Part shown: positions 1-7,774 of the stretch, piece after piece
How the letters are laid out: every line of letters begins with the position of its first letter
Position numbering within the stretch: position 1 is the stretch's first letter
Origin: an uncultured Campylobacter sp.
Lineage (GTDB): Bacteria > Campylobacterota > Campylobacteria > Campylobacterales > Campylobacteraceae
Direction: 5' to 3'
DNA: 11,546 nt
Assembly (NCBI GenBank): GCA_947090385.1
Contig: CAMUNZ010000036.1
Location: 1 to 11,546 of the forward strand
Position numbers and translations under genes: made by a program
The notes under the pieces: model-generated
Told to the model about the DNA's origin: nothing
Seen by the model: only the letters and a program-made list of their open reading frames with translations
Database searches by the model: none

Positions 1-83
1 CTGCGAATCAGTTTTATAACGCTTTGATGGTTACTTATCCAGATAGCAAAGAAGCACAAGCTGTACCAAAAAATAGAGAATAA
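1..83 (+). CDS. cpoB: C-terminal fragment of a TPR-type protein, probably CpoB/YbgF of the Tol-Pal system
   Basis: The frame starting at base 3 is open from the window edge and stops at TAA 81-83, giving a 26-residue C-terminus that contains NQFYNALMVTYPDSKEAQ. The pattern of a helix, then YPDSKEA, then a short polar tail is typical of the last tetratricopeptide repeat of YbgF/CpoB, a periplasmic protein that works with the Tol-Pal envelope machinery. The call leans on context: I recall that in C. jejuni the gene just upstream of slyD-fabD-pfs is this Tol-Pal-associated TPR protein, next to tolB and pal. Only 22 bp separate its stop from the slyD start and I see no promoter there, so the two are probably cotranscribed. 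Any TPR protein could end this way, so the exact identity is an inference. Confidence 0.6.
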   Translation, partial: ANQFYNALMVTYPDSKEAQAVPKNRE

Positions 84-105
84 ATTAAATATCAAAAGGA
101 AAAAA

Positions 106-660
106 ATGTCGAAAGTAATATCTTTAAATTACGAGTTAAAAGACGCTAAAAATGGCGAAATTTTAGAATCAAACCTTCAAACAGATTCTTTATATTTTAT
201 AACTGGAAAAGGTCATATTTTGCCAGCATTAGAGGAAGAAGTTATAAAACTTGCGATCGGCGAAGAGAAAAAAATCGTTTTAAAATCAGAAAATGGTGTT
301 GGACAATATGATAAAGATTTGCTTCAAAATATTCCTATTGAACAATTTGCTGGAATTGATTTAAAAGTAGGCATGGAACTTTTTGGCGAAAATGAGGAAG
401 GTGAAACTGCAAGAGTTATTGTAAAAGAAATTTCTGATGATGAAGTTGTAGTAGATTTTAATCATCCTTATGCTGGGCGAGATTTAGAATTTTTTATAAG
501 AATTGCAGACATAAGAGATGCTAATGAAGATGAAGAATTAACAGGCGTCGTAAATACTCCTCACGTTTGCGGTTGTGGTCACAATCACGAAGATGAACAC
601 GAATGTTGTGGTGGTTATCATCATCACGAACACGAATGTTGTGGAAGGCATAAACATTAA
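106..660 (+). CDS. slyD: FKBP-type peptidyl-prolyl isomerase SlyD with a Cys/His-rich metal-binding tail
   Basis: This 184-residue protein is a cytoplasmic prolyl cis-trans isomerase and chaperone that in other bacteria also handles nickel for metalloenzymes. The FKBP half starts at once (MSKVISLNYELKDA). It carries GKGHILPALEEEV near residues 34-46, an insert-in-flap chaperone domain at about 67-122, and the SlyD signature VDFNHPYAG at 116-124. The tail, residues 153-184, holds six Cys and ten His, and contains the block EHECCG twice. Nickel delivery would fit the urease or hydrogenase needs of this bacterial group, but neither enzyme is in the window. The ATG is preceded by AAAAGGA at good spacing. 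The stop TAA shares its last base with the fabD ATG (TAATG), so translation of the pair is probably coupled. Confidence 0.95.
   Translation: MSKVISLNYELKDAKNGEILESNLQTDSLYFITGKGHILPALEEEVIKLAIGEEKKIVLKSENGVGQYDKDLLQNIPIEQFAGIDLKVGMELFGENEEGETARVIVKEISDDEVVVDFNHPYAGRDLEFFIRIADIRDANEDEELTGVVNTPHVCGCGHNHEDEHECCGGYHHHEHECCGRHKH
595..644 (+). repeat. Two exact 17-bp direct repeats, 33 bp apart, inside the slyD tail
   Basis: The 17-mer gaacacgaatgttgtgg occurs at 595-611 and again at 628-644. The offset of 33 bp is exactly 11 codons, so both copies are read in the same frame and both encode EHECCG. This indicates that the metal-binding tail grew by an in-frame tandem duplication, and the unit could expand or contract by slippage without breaking the frame. 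Confidence 0.9.
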
Positions 661-1580
661 TGAATTTTGGTTTTATTTTTCCAGGACAAGGCTCCCAAAG
701 TATCGGAATGGGCAATGAATTTTACGAGAATTTTAGTGTTTGCAAGGAGCTTTTGCAAAATAGTAGTGATTTTTGCAAAATAGATTTTAAAAAATTACTT
801 TTTTCGCAAAACGACGATATAAATATAAGCAAATTTACTCAACCAGCTATTGTTTTAAATTCGTTTTTTGCTTTTTTAGCTTTACAAGAAAATCAAAAAA
901 TTTTGCCAAAATTTTGTCTAGGTCATAGTTTGGGAGAATTTTCTGCATTATCTATAAGTGGTGGAATTTCAAATATTGATTGTATAAAACTTGTAAATTT
1001 ACGTGGAATTTTCATGCAAGAATCTTGCGAAGGTAAAGATGTTTCGATGATGGTAGTTTTGGGACTTTGCGATGAAGTCGTTGAAAAAATTTGTGAAGAT
1101 GCAAGAAAAGATGGTGCAAAATTTTGGGCGGCAAATTACAATTGCGATGGGCAAATTGTTTTGGCTGGTTTTAAAAATGATTTGCTTAAATTTGAAAGTG
1201 AGTTTAAAAATGCTGGTGCAAAAAGGACTTTGCTTTTAAATATGAGCGTTGCAAGTCATTGTGAAATTTTAAAAAGCGCTAGTTTAAAACTTAAAGATGA
1301 GATTAAACCACTTCTAAAAGAGAAATTTTCGCCAGTTATATCAAATGTCACATCGAAGGCTTATACCACAAAAGACGAGGCTTTAAACCTTTTGGAACTT
1401 CAACTTATAAAGCCAGTTTTGTATAAACAAAGTATTAAAAATTATGAAGATAATGTTGATTGTTTTGTCGAGTTTGGCGCAAGTGTTTTAAAAGGATTGA
1501 ATAAAAAAATTACACAAAAACCAACTTTTAGCATAACAAATTTAAAAGATTTAGATGAATTTTTAAAGGCTAATTTTTGA
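660..1580 (+). CDS. fabD: Malonyl-CoA:acyl carrier protein transacylase FabD
   Basis: FabD moves the malonyl group from CoA to acyl carrier protein, supplying the extender unit for type II fatty acid synthesis in the cytoplasm. The 306-residue length is normal for the family. The N-terminal GQGSQ motif (residues 9-13) forms the oxyanion region. The nucleophile is Ser90 in GHSLGE, Arg115 in LRGIFMQ would bind the malonyl carboxylate, and His200 in ASHCE is the catalytic base. NVTSKAY near the C-terminus is also typical. The ATG overlaps the slyD stop by one base and has no separate strong ribosome binding site, which suggests re-initiation. The 3' end overlaps the TTG start of the next gene by four bases. 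I see no damage or unusual insertions. Confidence 0.95.
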   Translation: MNFGFIFPGQGSQSIGMGNEFYENFSVCKELLQNSSDFCKIDFKKLLFSQNDDINISKFTQPAIVLNSFFAFLALQENQKILPKFCLGHSLGEFSALSISGGISNIDCIKLVNLRGIFMQESCEGKDVSMMVVLGLCDEVVEKICEDARKDGAKFWAANYNCDGQIVLAGFKNDLLKFESEFKNAGAKRTLLLNMSVASHCEILKSASLKLKDEIKPLLKEKFSPVISNVTSKAYTTKDEALNLLELQLIKPVLYKQSIKNYEDNVDCFVEFGASVLKGLNKKITQKPTFSITNLKDLDEFLKANF

Positions 1581-2266
1581 AAATTGCAATTTTAGGGGCT
1601 ATGCCAGAAGAAATTTTACCTTTTTTGGAAATTTTAAAAAATTATGAAAAGATTGAATTTGGAAAGAATTTTTACTATAAAGCGAAATTTAAAAATCACG
1701 AATTAATTTTGGCTTATAGTAAGATTGGAAAAGTAAATTCAGCTCTTACGGCTACGATTTTATGCCAAAAATTTGGTGCAGAAATTTTACTTTTTAGCGG
1801 TGTTGCCGGTGCTTTAGAAAAAAATTTAAAAATAGGTGATTTGTTTTTTGCTACATCGGTTGTTCAACATGATTTAGATATTTCGATTTTTGGTCATCCT
1901 TTTGGTTTTGTGCCTGGCGGAAAAGTTTTTGTAAAAAGTGATGAGAATTTAAATAAAATAGCACAACAAACCGCTAAGAATTTAAATATAAATTTAAAAA
2001 GTGGGATTATAGCAAGTGGTGATCAATTTATCTGCGACGAAAATAAAAAATCTTGGATAAAAGACACTTTTGATGCAAGTGTTACAGAAATGGAAGGCGC
2101 AAGCGTTGGTGTTGTCTGTGATGCTTTAAATGTGCCGTTTTTTATATTAAGAGCTATATCTGATGAAGCAGGTCACAAAGCGGAATTTGATTTTGATAAA
2201 TTTGTCGAAGAAACTGCAAAAATAAGCGCAAATTTTATGCTAAAAATGGTTGAAAAAATTGATTAA
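1577..2266 (+). CDS. mtnN: 5'-methylthioadenosine/S-adenosylhomocysteine nucleosidase (probably also aminofutalosine nucleosidase)
   Basis: This 229-residue enzyme cleaves adenine from methylthioadenosine and S-adenosylhomocysteine, recycling SAM by-products. In Campylobacter and Helicobacter the same enzyme is known to hydrolyse 6-amino-6-deoxyfutalosine in the alternative menaquinone pathway (as MqnB), which I infer here too. The N-terminus MKIAILGAMPEE carries the active-site Glu12. FSGVAGAL (73-80), ASGDQFI (146-152), EMEGA with its ribose-binding Glu at about 173, and SDEAGH with the catalytic Asp196 are all present. The start is TTG at 1577, overlapping the fabD stop, with AAAGG seven bases upstream. 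It is the only start that keeps the conserved N-terminus. The last 17 bp overlap the next gene. Confidence 0.94.
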   Translation: MKIAILGAMPEEILPFLEILKNYEKIEFGKNFYYKAKFKNHELILAYSKIGKVNSALTATILCQKFGAEILLFSGVAGALEKNLKIGDLFFATSVVQHDLDISIFGHPFGFVPGGKVFVKSDENLNKIAQQTAKNLNINLKSGIIASGDQFICDENKKSWIKDTFDASVTEMEGASVGVVCDALNVPFFILRAISDEAGHKAEFDFDKFVEETAKISANFMLKMVEKID

Positions 2267-2993
2267 TCTTAGCAAAAAACTTCTGAGAATTGTCGGACAA
2301 ACAAATGCAAAATATAAAATGTTTGAAAGTGGTGATAAAATTTTGCTAGGGCTTAGTGGCGGAAAAGATAGTTTGATTTTGGCGCATATTTTAAGACATT
2401 TTTGCGATGTAAGTCCGCTAAAATGGGAATTTAAAGCTATTACTATAGGTTATGGAATTGGCGAGGATTTTGATTATTTAATTTCTCATTGCAAAGAGCA
2501 TGGCATAAATCATGAAATAATACATACAAAAATTTTAGAATTTGGCAAAGAGAAAATGCGTCAAAATACCAGTTTTTGCAGTTTTTGTAGCAGAATGAGA
2601 AGAGGTTATATTTACTCTTACGCTTTGCAAAATGGTTTTAATAAAATCGCCCTTGCTCATCATTTTGACGATGCGGCTGAAAGTTTTTTTATGAATTTCA
2701 CGCATAATGGGGCTTTAAGGACATTGGCGCCAAAATATCAAGCACAAAATGATCTTGTTGTGATTCGTCCGTTGATATTAGCTAGAGAGAGGCAAATTTC
2801 GTCTTGTGCAAAGGAAAACGAATTAAAACTTATCACAGAGGAAGACGCTTGCCCAGCTAAACATTATGGCAAAATTCCTCATACAAGAAGCGAAACAAAA
2901 AAACTTTTAAGCGATTTTGAAAAAGAAAATCCAAAATTTTTCGTAAGTTTAAAAGCGTCTTTTGAAAATTTGCGAAGTGAAACTTTTTTTTAA
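2250..2993 (+). CDS. TtcA-like tRNA-thiolation ATPase (PP-loop, Fe-S type)
   Basis: This 247-residue protein belongs to the TtcA/TilS PP-loop family. TtcA installs 2-thiocytidine at position 32 of certain tRNAs using ATP and an Fe-S cluster. The adenylating loop SGGKDS is at residues 36-41. The cluster-binding pair CSFC is at Cys110 and Cys113, with a third candidate, Cys201, in DACPAKHYG. The segment ALAHHFDDAAESFFMN (134-149) matches the HHxDD core of the family. Only one Cys sits in the distal motif, which still allows a three-Cys cluster. The start must be TTG at 2250 (or TTG 2259), since an in-frame TAA lies at 2241. The start lies inside mtnN and its ribosome binding site is weak, so coupling is likely. 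Whether C32 is the real target is not shown by the sequence; C. jejuni has a similar gene here (Cj0118, from memory). Confidence 0.8.
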   Translation: MKKLINLSKKLLRIVGQTNAKYKMFESGDKILLGLSGGKDSLILAHILRHFCDVSPLKWEFKAITIGYGIGEDFDYLISHCKEHGINHEIIHTKILEFGKEKMRQNTSFCSFCSRMRRGYIYSYALQNGFNKIALAHHFDDAAESFFMNFTHNGALRTLAPKYQAQNDLVVIRPLILARERQISSCAKENELKLITEEDACPAKHYGKIPHTRSETKKLLSDFEKENPKFFVSLKASFENLRSETFF

Positions 2994-3002
2994 AGGGATA
3001 AG

Positions 3003-3752
3003 ATGCAAAATTTCGGTTTTTACTATATAAATTTAAAAGATAGTAAAGATAGATTGCAAAATTTAAAGCAAAAATTTAAAAATTTCGGTGATTTTGCTTG
3101 TGTCGAAGCTGTGAGTTATAAAGAAATTCAAGTTTCGCAATTTTTTGATATATCACAAAAATATTTTCACGAAGTTTTTAAAACAATTTTACCAGCAGAA
3201 GTTGGTTGCACTTTGTCGCATATAAAAGCTTTACAGATTTTTTTGCAAAGCAAAAATAAATTTGCGATAATTTTTGAAGACGATATAGATGCAAATGACG
3301 AAATTTTCGCGCAAATTGCTAAAAAAGCACAAAATTTGGATGAAAATTTTGTGATTAATTGTTACAAACAGGATTTAAAAATTTCAAAATATGTTTTTTT
3401 AAAACAAATTGATGAAAATTTTTATCAAATAAATAATTTTTCAAAACAATTTATAAAATCAGCTGCTGTTTATGCTATCGATAGAAAGGCGGCGCAAGAA
3501 TTTCTAAAATCACAAGAGATTTTTATAAAAAAATCTGACGATTGGCATTTGATTTTATCGAATGCTAGTTTTTTTTATTATCCGCTTTGTGATACTGATA
3601 AAAATTTTGATACGACTATAAAAAATATAAACAAACAAACAAAACATAATTTTTTTAAATTTTTAAAAGTAAAATTAAATGAAAAATTATCAAAAATAAT
3701 CTTGCCGTTTATTTCGATTATTTTGCGTTTTATTGGATATAAAAGAGTTTAG
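3003..3752 (+). CDS. Glycosyltransferase family 25 protein (lipooligosaccharide-type)
   Basis: The 249-residue protein has the landmarks of family 25 glycosyltransferases, which add sugars such as galactose to lipooligosaccharide cores. These are an N-terminal YYINLKDSKDRL, the motif GCTLSH at residues 68-73, and the acidic nucleotide-sugar/metal site EDDI at 92-95, followed by a later DDWHLIL segment. The last 25 residues form a hydrophobic, basic helix ending in FIGYKRV, which would dock the enzyme on the inner face of the cytoplasmic membrane. An AAAGGGAT ribosome binding site precedes the ATG, nine bases after the preceding gene. It is the last gene of this operon and is unrelated in role to its neighbours. 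Donor and acceptor sugars cannot be told from sequence. Confidence 0.85.
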   Translation: MQNFGFYYINLKDSKDRLQNLKQKFKNFGDFACVEAVSYKEIQVSQFFDISQKYFHEVFKTILPAEVGCTLSHIKALQIFLQSKNKFAIIFEDDIDANDEIFAQIAKKAQNLDENFVINCYKQDLKISKYVFLKQIDENFYQINNFSKQFIKSAAVYAIDRKAAQEFLKSQEIFIKKSDDWHLILSNASFFYYPLCDTDKNFDTTIKNINKQTKHNFFKFLKVKLNEKLSKIILPFISIILRFIGYKRV

Positions 3753-3815
3753 GATTTAGATTACTTTTAAATTTTTTGCAATTTATTAAAAATTTCAAAT
3801 TTATATATTTTTAGA

Positions 3816-3821
3816 TAAAAT
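3816..3821 (+). promoter_or_regulatory. Candidate -10 box for lepA and downstream genes
   Basis: TAAAAT lies in the 100-bp gap between the glycosyltransferase gene and lepA, preceded by a T-rich stretch. That is the usual form of vegetative promoters in Campylobacter, where a clear -35 box is often absent. Transcription would start near 3828, about 25 bases before the lepA ATG and upstream of its AGGATA ribosome binding site. In such A+T-rich DNA similar hexamers arise by chance. Confidence 0.45.
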
Positions 3822-3852
3822 CACAGGTTTTAAATTTTTATACAGGATAATT

Positions 3853-5643
3853 ATGAATAACATAAGAAATTTTAGCATCATAGCTCACATAGATCATGGC
3901 AAATCGACATTGGCTGATCGCATAATTAGCGAATGTGGCGCCGTAAGCGATAGAGAAATGAGTGCGCAAGTTATGGATACGATGGATATAGAAAAAGAGC
4001 GCGGCATAACTATAAAAGCACAATCTGTTAGATTAAAATATAAACTCGACGGTGTCGAATATATCTTAAATTTGATAGATACTCCAGGACATGTTGATTT
4101 TAGTTATGAAGTAAGTAGAAGTTTGGCAAGTTGCGAAGGGGCTTTATTGGTCGTTGATGCGGCACAAGGCGTGCAAGCGCAAACTATCGCAAATGTTTAT
4201 ATCGCGCTTGAAAATAATCTTGAAATTATCCCTGTTTTAAATAAAATTGATCTTCCAGCTGCAAATCCTAAGGCTGTAAAAGACGAAATTGAGCATATAA
4301 TCGGTCTTGATTGCACTGAGGCTTTAGAAGTTAGTGCAAAAACTGGTATCGGGATAAAAGATTTAATTGAAGCTATAATTCGCAAAATTCCGCCACCAAA
4401 AGTCGATAAAAATAGCCCGACAAAGGCTTTAATTTACGATAGTTGGTTTGATAATTATCTTGGTGCTTTGGCTTTAGTTAGAGTTTATGATGGCAAAATT
4501 TCTAAAAATGATGAAGTTTTGGTTATGGGGACAAATAAAAAACATTTAGTTCTTGATCTTATGTATCCAAATCCTATAAATCCCGTAAAAACAGAATGCA
4601 TAAACAGCGGCGAAGTTGGCATTGTTGTTTTAGGGCTTAAAAATGTTAGTGATGTTTCAGTTGGCGATACAATTACGAATGCTAACAAAAAAGCTTTAAA
4701 TCCAATCGCAGGTTTTGCAAAAGCAAAATCTTTTGTTTTTGCTGGAATTTATCCGATTGAAACAGATAAATTTGAAGATTTAAGAGATGCGCTTGACAAA
4801 CTTAAATTAAATGATAGTTCTATAAGTTATGAGCCAGAAACTTCGGCAGCGCTTGGATTTGGTTTTCGTGTTGGATTTTTGGGACTTTTGCATATGGATG
4901 TTATCAAAGAGAGATTAGAAAGAGAATTTAATCTTGATTTAATCGTCACGGCTCCAAGCGTAACTTATCAAATAACTTTAACAAATGGCGAAAAAATTGA
5001 TGTTACAAATCCTAGCGAAATGCCAGAAAGTGGTAAAATAGCCGAAATTTTTGAACCATATGTGAAATCTACGATTATAACTCCAAGCGAGTTTTTGGGA
5101 AATTTAATCACGCTCTTAAATAATCGTCGAGGCATTCAAACAAAAATGGATTATATTACGCCAACAAGGGTTTTATTAGAATACGATATCCCGCTAAATG
5201 AAATTATTATGGATTTTTATGATAAACTTAAATCTTGCACCAAAGGTTATGCTAGTTTTGATTATGAAATGAGTAATTACAGATCTGGCGATTTAATCAA
5301 ACTTGATATAAGAGTAGCGGGCGAAATTGTCGATGCGTTGTCTATCATCGTGCCGAGAACAAAAGCCGAATTTCGCGGTAGAGAATTAGTAAAAGCCATG
5401 AAAGAAATCGTTCCAAGACAACTTTTTGAAGTTGCCATTCAAGCAAGCATCGGTTCAAAAATCATAGCCAGAGAAAATGTCCGCTCAATGGGAAAAAATG
5501 TAACTGCTAAATGTTATGGCGGTGATATCACAAGAAAACGAAAATTGCTTGAAAAACAAAAAGAGGGCAAAAAAAGGATGAAATCTATCGGAAAAGTAAA
5601 TTTGCCAAGTGAAGCATTTTTAAGCGTTTTAAAGATCAATTAA
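3853..5643 (+). CDS. lepA: Elongation factor 4 (LepA), ribosome-associated GTPase
   Basis: LepA/EF-4 is a translational GTPase that binds ribosomes and helps recovery or biogenesis under stress. The 596-residue length is standard. GTPase motifs appear in order: AHIDHGKST (residues 11-19), ERGITI (49-54), DTPGHVDF (76-83, with the catalytic His80), NKID (130-133) and SAKTG. The EF-G-like domains follow (GFRVGFLGLLHMDV), then the LepA-specific C-terminal domain ending in a basic KLLEKQKEGKKRMKSIGKV segment. An AGGATA ribosome binding site precedes the ATG. Only 11 bp separate the stop from the next gene, whose ribosome binding site lies directly after the stop, so lepA probably heads a transcript reaching comEC. 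Confidence 0.97.
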   Translation: MNNIRNFSIIAHIDHGKSTLADRIISECGAVSDREMSAQVMDTMDIEKERGITIKAQSVRLKYKLDGVEYILNLIDTPGHVDFSYEVSRSLASCEGALLVVDAAQGVQAQTIANVYIALENNLEIIPVLNKIDLPAANPKAVKDEIEHIIGLDCTEALEVSAKTGIGIKDLIEAIIRKIPPPKVDKNSPTKALIYDSWFDNYLGALALVRVYDGKISKNDEVLVMGTNKKHLVLDLMYPNPINPVKTECINSGEVGIVVLGLKNVSDVSVGDTITNANKKALNPIAGFAKAKSFVFAGIYPIETDKFEDLRDALDKLKLNDSSISYEPETSAALGFGFRVGFLGLLHMDVIKERLEREFNLDLIVTAPSVTYQITLTNGEKIDVTNPSEMPESGKIAEIFEPYVKSTIITPSEFLGNLITLLNNRRGIQTKMDYITPTRVLLEYDIPLNEIIMDFYDKLKSCTKGYASFDYEMSNYRSGDLIKLDIRVAGEIVDALSIIVPRTKAEFRGRELVKAMKEIVPRQLFEVAIQASIGSKIIARENVRSMGKNVTAKCYGGDITRKRKLLEKQKEGKKRMKSIGKVNLPSEAFLSVLKIN

Positions 5644-5654
5644 AAGGGATAATT

Positions 5655-6305
5655 GTGAAAATTCTAGCTATTTTTTTTATTTTTACTTTTTTATATTCAA
5701 ATGAATTTGAAATTTTGGGCATTGATACAAATTCTACTTTTGATGAATTTTGCGATGGAAATGCGAGTTTTTACGCGAGTTTAAAGAAAATAAATTTTAA
5801 AAAATGTAAAAAAAATTTGAATTTTACAAAGATAGGCTATGGCGCGATTGTGATTGCAAATGATTTAAATATTTCAAATTTAACAAAATTAGAACTTAAA
5901 AAAATTCTTTCTACAAAAATTCAAAATCGTGGCGATATGATAGAAAATCCGTATCAATTTTTAAATCAAATAAATTCTAAATTTCCAAAAATTCCTATAA
6001 AAATTTATTCGAATTTAGATAAAAATCAAAAAGAAATTTTGCAAAATTTCATAGGCGAATTAAAAAACACAAAAAAGCCAAATTTTGCCGATAAAAACGG
6101 AATTTTTCTTTTAAGTTTTGCGGATTTTTATAACAAAAATAATGGTTTAAAATTAGCTTTTATAAACGACATAAATCCAAACAAAAAAAACATAAAATCG
6201 CTTTTCTATCCTCTTTCTTATCCGCTTTTTTTAGGTGAAAATAACGAAACAAATTCCACAAAAAATCATTTAGAAATTGCTGAAATTTTAGGGATTATAA
6301 GGTGA
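5655..6305 (+). CDS. Exported PstS-like (periplasmic substrate-binding fold) protein, shortened
   Basis: The 216-residue product starts with GTG after a good AAGGGAT site and has a signal peptide (hydrophobic residues 4-14, likely cleavage after YS near residue 15). I do not recognise it as a named gene, but the body follows PstS-type phosphate-binding proteins. IGYGAIVIANDLN (60-72) followed by LTKLELKKIL matches the segment where PstS reads as IGYDAIAVIVN then LTLEQLKDIF. NGIFLLSFADF corresponds to the GAIGYVG strand, and YPLSYPLFLG near 195-204 matches the YPLSRPL motif. The usual first ~80-100 residues of PstS, with the glycine/serine-rich first phosphate loop, are absent, and the SGTR motif is not visible. 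Phosphate binding is therefore doubtful; it may be a degenerate domain with another envelope role. Its TGA overlaps the next gene's GTG start by four bases. Confidence 0.6.
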   Translation: MKILAIFFIFTFLYSNEFEILGIDTNSTFDEFCDGNASFYASLKKINFKKCKKNLNFTKIGYGAIVIANDLNISNLTKLELKKILSTKIQNRGDMIENPYQFLNQINSKFPKIPIKIYSNLDKNQKEILQNFIGELKNTKKPNFADKNGIFLLSFADFYNKNNGLKLAFINDINPNKKNIKSLFYPLSYPLFLGENNETNSTKNHLEIAEILGIIR

Positions 6306-7774
6306 AATTTTTTGCATTTTTTTTAGTTTTTCTTTTTCTTGGTTGTACTTCAAAATTTTATTTGCAAAATGATTTTACAAAAGATAAAACAAAACTAGCG
6401 ATTAACGATCAAAATTTATCAAAATTACCAAAATTTGAAGGTGAAATTTTAGTAAATAAAATAGAATTTCTAAATAAAATTTTCTCTCCTTGGGATGAAA
6501 ATCGTAAAGAATTTTCAAAAAACGAAGCTTTTTGGGCATTAGAAATTTTAAAAAATTCAAATTTATTTTTTGAAAAAGATAAGAAAATTTCCAAAAGTTT
6601 TTATGATGAAATCATAAATAATTCAAATGTAAAAAATTATCTTAAAATTAGCAAAAAAGCTGTTATTTTACATGAAACTTTGATAAGAAATTTGCCAACT
6701 ACAAAGGCGATTTTTAAAGACTTTAAAAAGCATGGAAAAGGAATTCCTTTTGATTTAAATGCGAATACTTTTGTAAATTGTTTAACGCCGATTTTTGTTT
6801 CTCATTTTTCAAAAGATAAAAAATTTGCTTTTGTTTTTAGCGATATAACAAGTGGCTGGGTTGATTTAAAAAATATAAAATTTTTAAACAAAAAAGAGAT
6901 AAAAGATTACAAAAATTCCGATTTTTTAGTCGTCACAAATTCACAAAAATTTCGTTTTGGATCGATTTTGCCTTTTATAAAAAATGGTGAAAATTTCAAA
7001 ATCAAAATTTTAAATGAAATTTTGGACAAAAACGAAATAGAGAATTTTCCACTTAAATTTAACGATAAAAATATAAAAAAAGTTATGGAAAAGTTTCATT
7101 TACAAGCTTACGGATGGGGCGGATTTATGGGATTTAAAGATTGCTCTTTATTGATGCGAGATTTTTTTGCTATTTTTGGCGTATGGCTTCCTAGAAATTC
7201 AAAATTTCAATCAATTATGGGCAAAAAATTTGATATTTCAAATTTAAACTCTTCAAAAAAACAAAAATTTATCGCAAAAAATGCACAACCTTATCAAACT
7301 TTATTATATTTGCCAGGTCATATAATGCTTTATATCGCACCAAATTTAGTTTGGCATAGTATTTGGGGATTAAAAACAAAAAACGATAAAAGAGCCGTGA
7401 TTGGCGGAGTTGTGTTAAGTCAGCTTGATATAGGAATTTATAAAATTCCAAATAAAAATTTGTTGATAAATAAAATTTCATCTTTAAACATTTTAAATTT
7501 TCCGCAATCAGTAAGATTTGATCGCAATTTAAGCAAATTTTTATCATTAAATTTTGCTGATAAAAAAGATGAGGTTTTTCAAAAAACGACTTTTTTTCCG
7601 CAAACTTTTAACGTTATAAATGATAAATATAAAGATGATTTAAAGAAAATTGAACCTGCAAATAACGAATTAAAAGAGAAAATGAAAAGTTTTGTAAAAG
7701 AAAGAACGATTTTAATCGGTGGCGAAATAAAACTTGAAAATGGCGAAACTAACAGCAAATTTAAAATCAAATAA
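6302..7774 (+). CDS. NlpC/P60-family peptidoglycan endopeptidase, putative lipoprotein
   Basis: This 490-residue protein resembles the SH3-containing NlpC/P60 (peptidase C40) hydrolases of epsilonproteobacteria, which cut peptide stems in the cell wall, usually next to D-Glu/meso-DAP. A short hydrophobic leader ends in LFLGC, so Cys15 may be lipidated, although Phe at -3 is not a typical lipobox residue. FLNKIFSPWDENR (57-69) resembles the N-terminal region of these enzymes, and middle segments such as GWVDLKNIKF look like SH3b strands. The catalytic domain has Cys281 in FKDCSLLMRDFF, followed by FGVWLPRNSKFQ, His340 in LPGHIMLYI and a third polar residue, His352, in VWHSIWG. The triad appears intact. 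The start is GTG, overlapping the preceding stop, and the TAA shares a base with the comEC ATG. The acceptor bond is inferred. Confidence 0.82.
   Translation: MKFFAFFLVFLFLGCTSKFYLQNDFTKDKTKLAINDQNLSKLPKFEGEILVNKIEFLNKIFSPWDENRKEFSKNEAFWALEILKNSNLFFEKDKKISKSFYDEIINNSNVKNYLKISKKAVILHETLIRNLPTTKAIFKDFKKHGKGIPFDLNANTFVNCLTPIFVSHFSKDKKFAFVFSDITSGWVDLKNIKFLNKKEIKDYKNSDFLVVTNSQKFRFGSILPFIKNGENFKIKILNEILDKNEIENFPLKFNDKNIKKVMEKFHLQAYGWGGFMGFKDCSLLMRDFFAIFGVWLPRNSKFQSIMGKKFDISNLNSSKKQKFIAKNAQPYQTLLYLPGHIMLYIAPNLVWHSIWGLKTKNDKRAVIGGVVLSQLDIGIYKIPNKNLLINKISSLNILNFPQSVRFDRNLSKFLSLNFADKKDEVFQKTTFFPQTFNVINDKYKDDLKKIEPANNELKEKMKSFVKERTILIGGEIKLENGETNSKFKIK

Noticed and set aside
521..715. A minus-strand open frame opposite the slyD tail.
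   Set aside because: Its Arg/Asp/His-rich sequence is the complement of the Cys/His codons of slyD, and it has no start context.
2984..2991. Run of eight T at the end of the ttcA-like gene as a phase-variable tract.
   Set aside because: It covers only the last codons, so slippage would barely change the protein. Campylobacter phase variation normally uses long G or C runs, and I saw none in the window.
3769..3795. An 8-bp inverted repeat (AAATTTTT/AAAAATTT) after the glycosyltransferase gene as a terminator.
   Set aside because: The stem is A/T only, with no GC core and no T-run after it. Such repeats are common by chance here.
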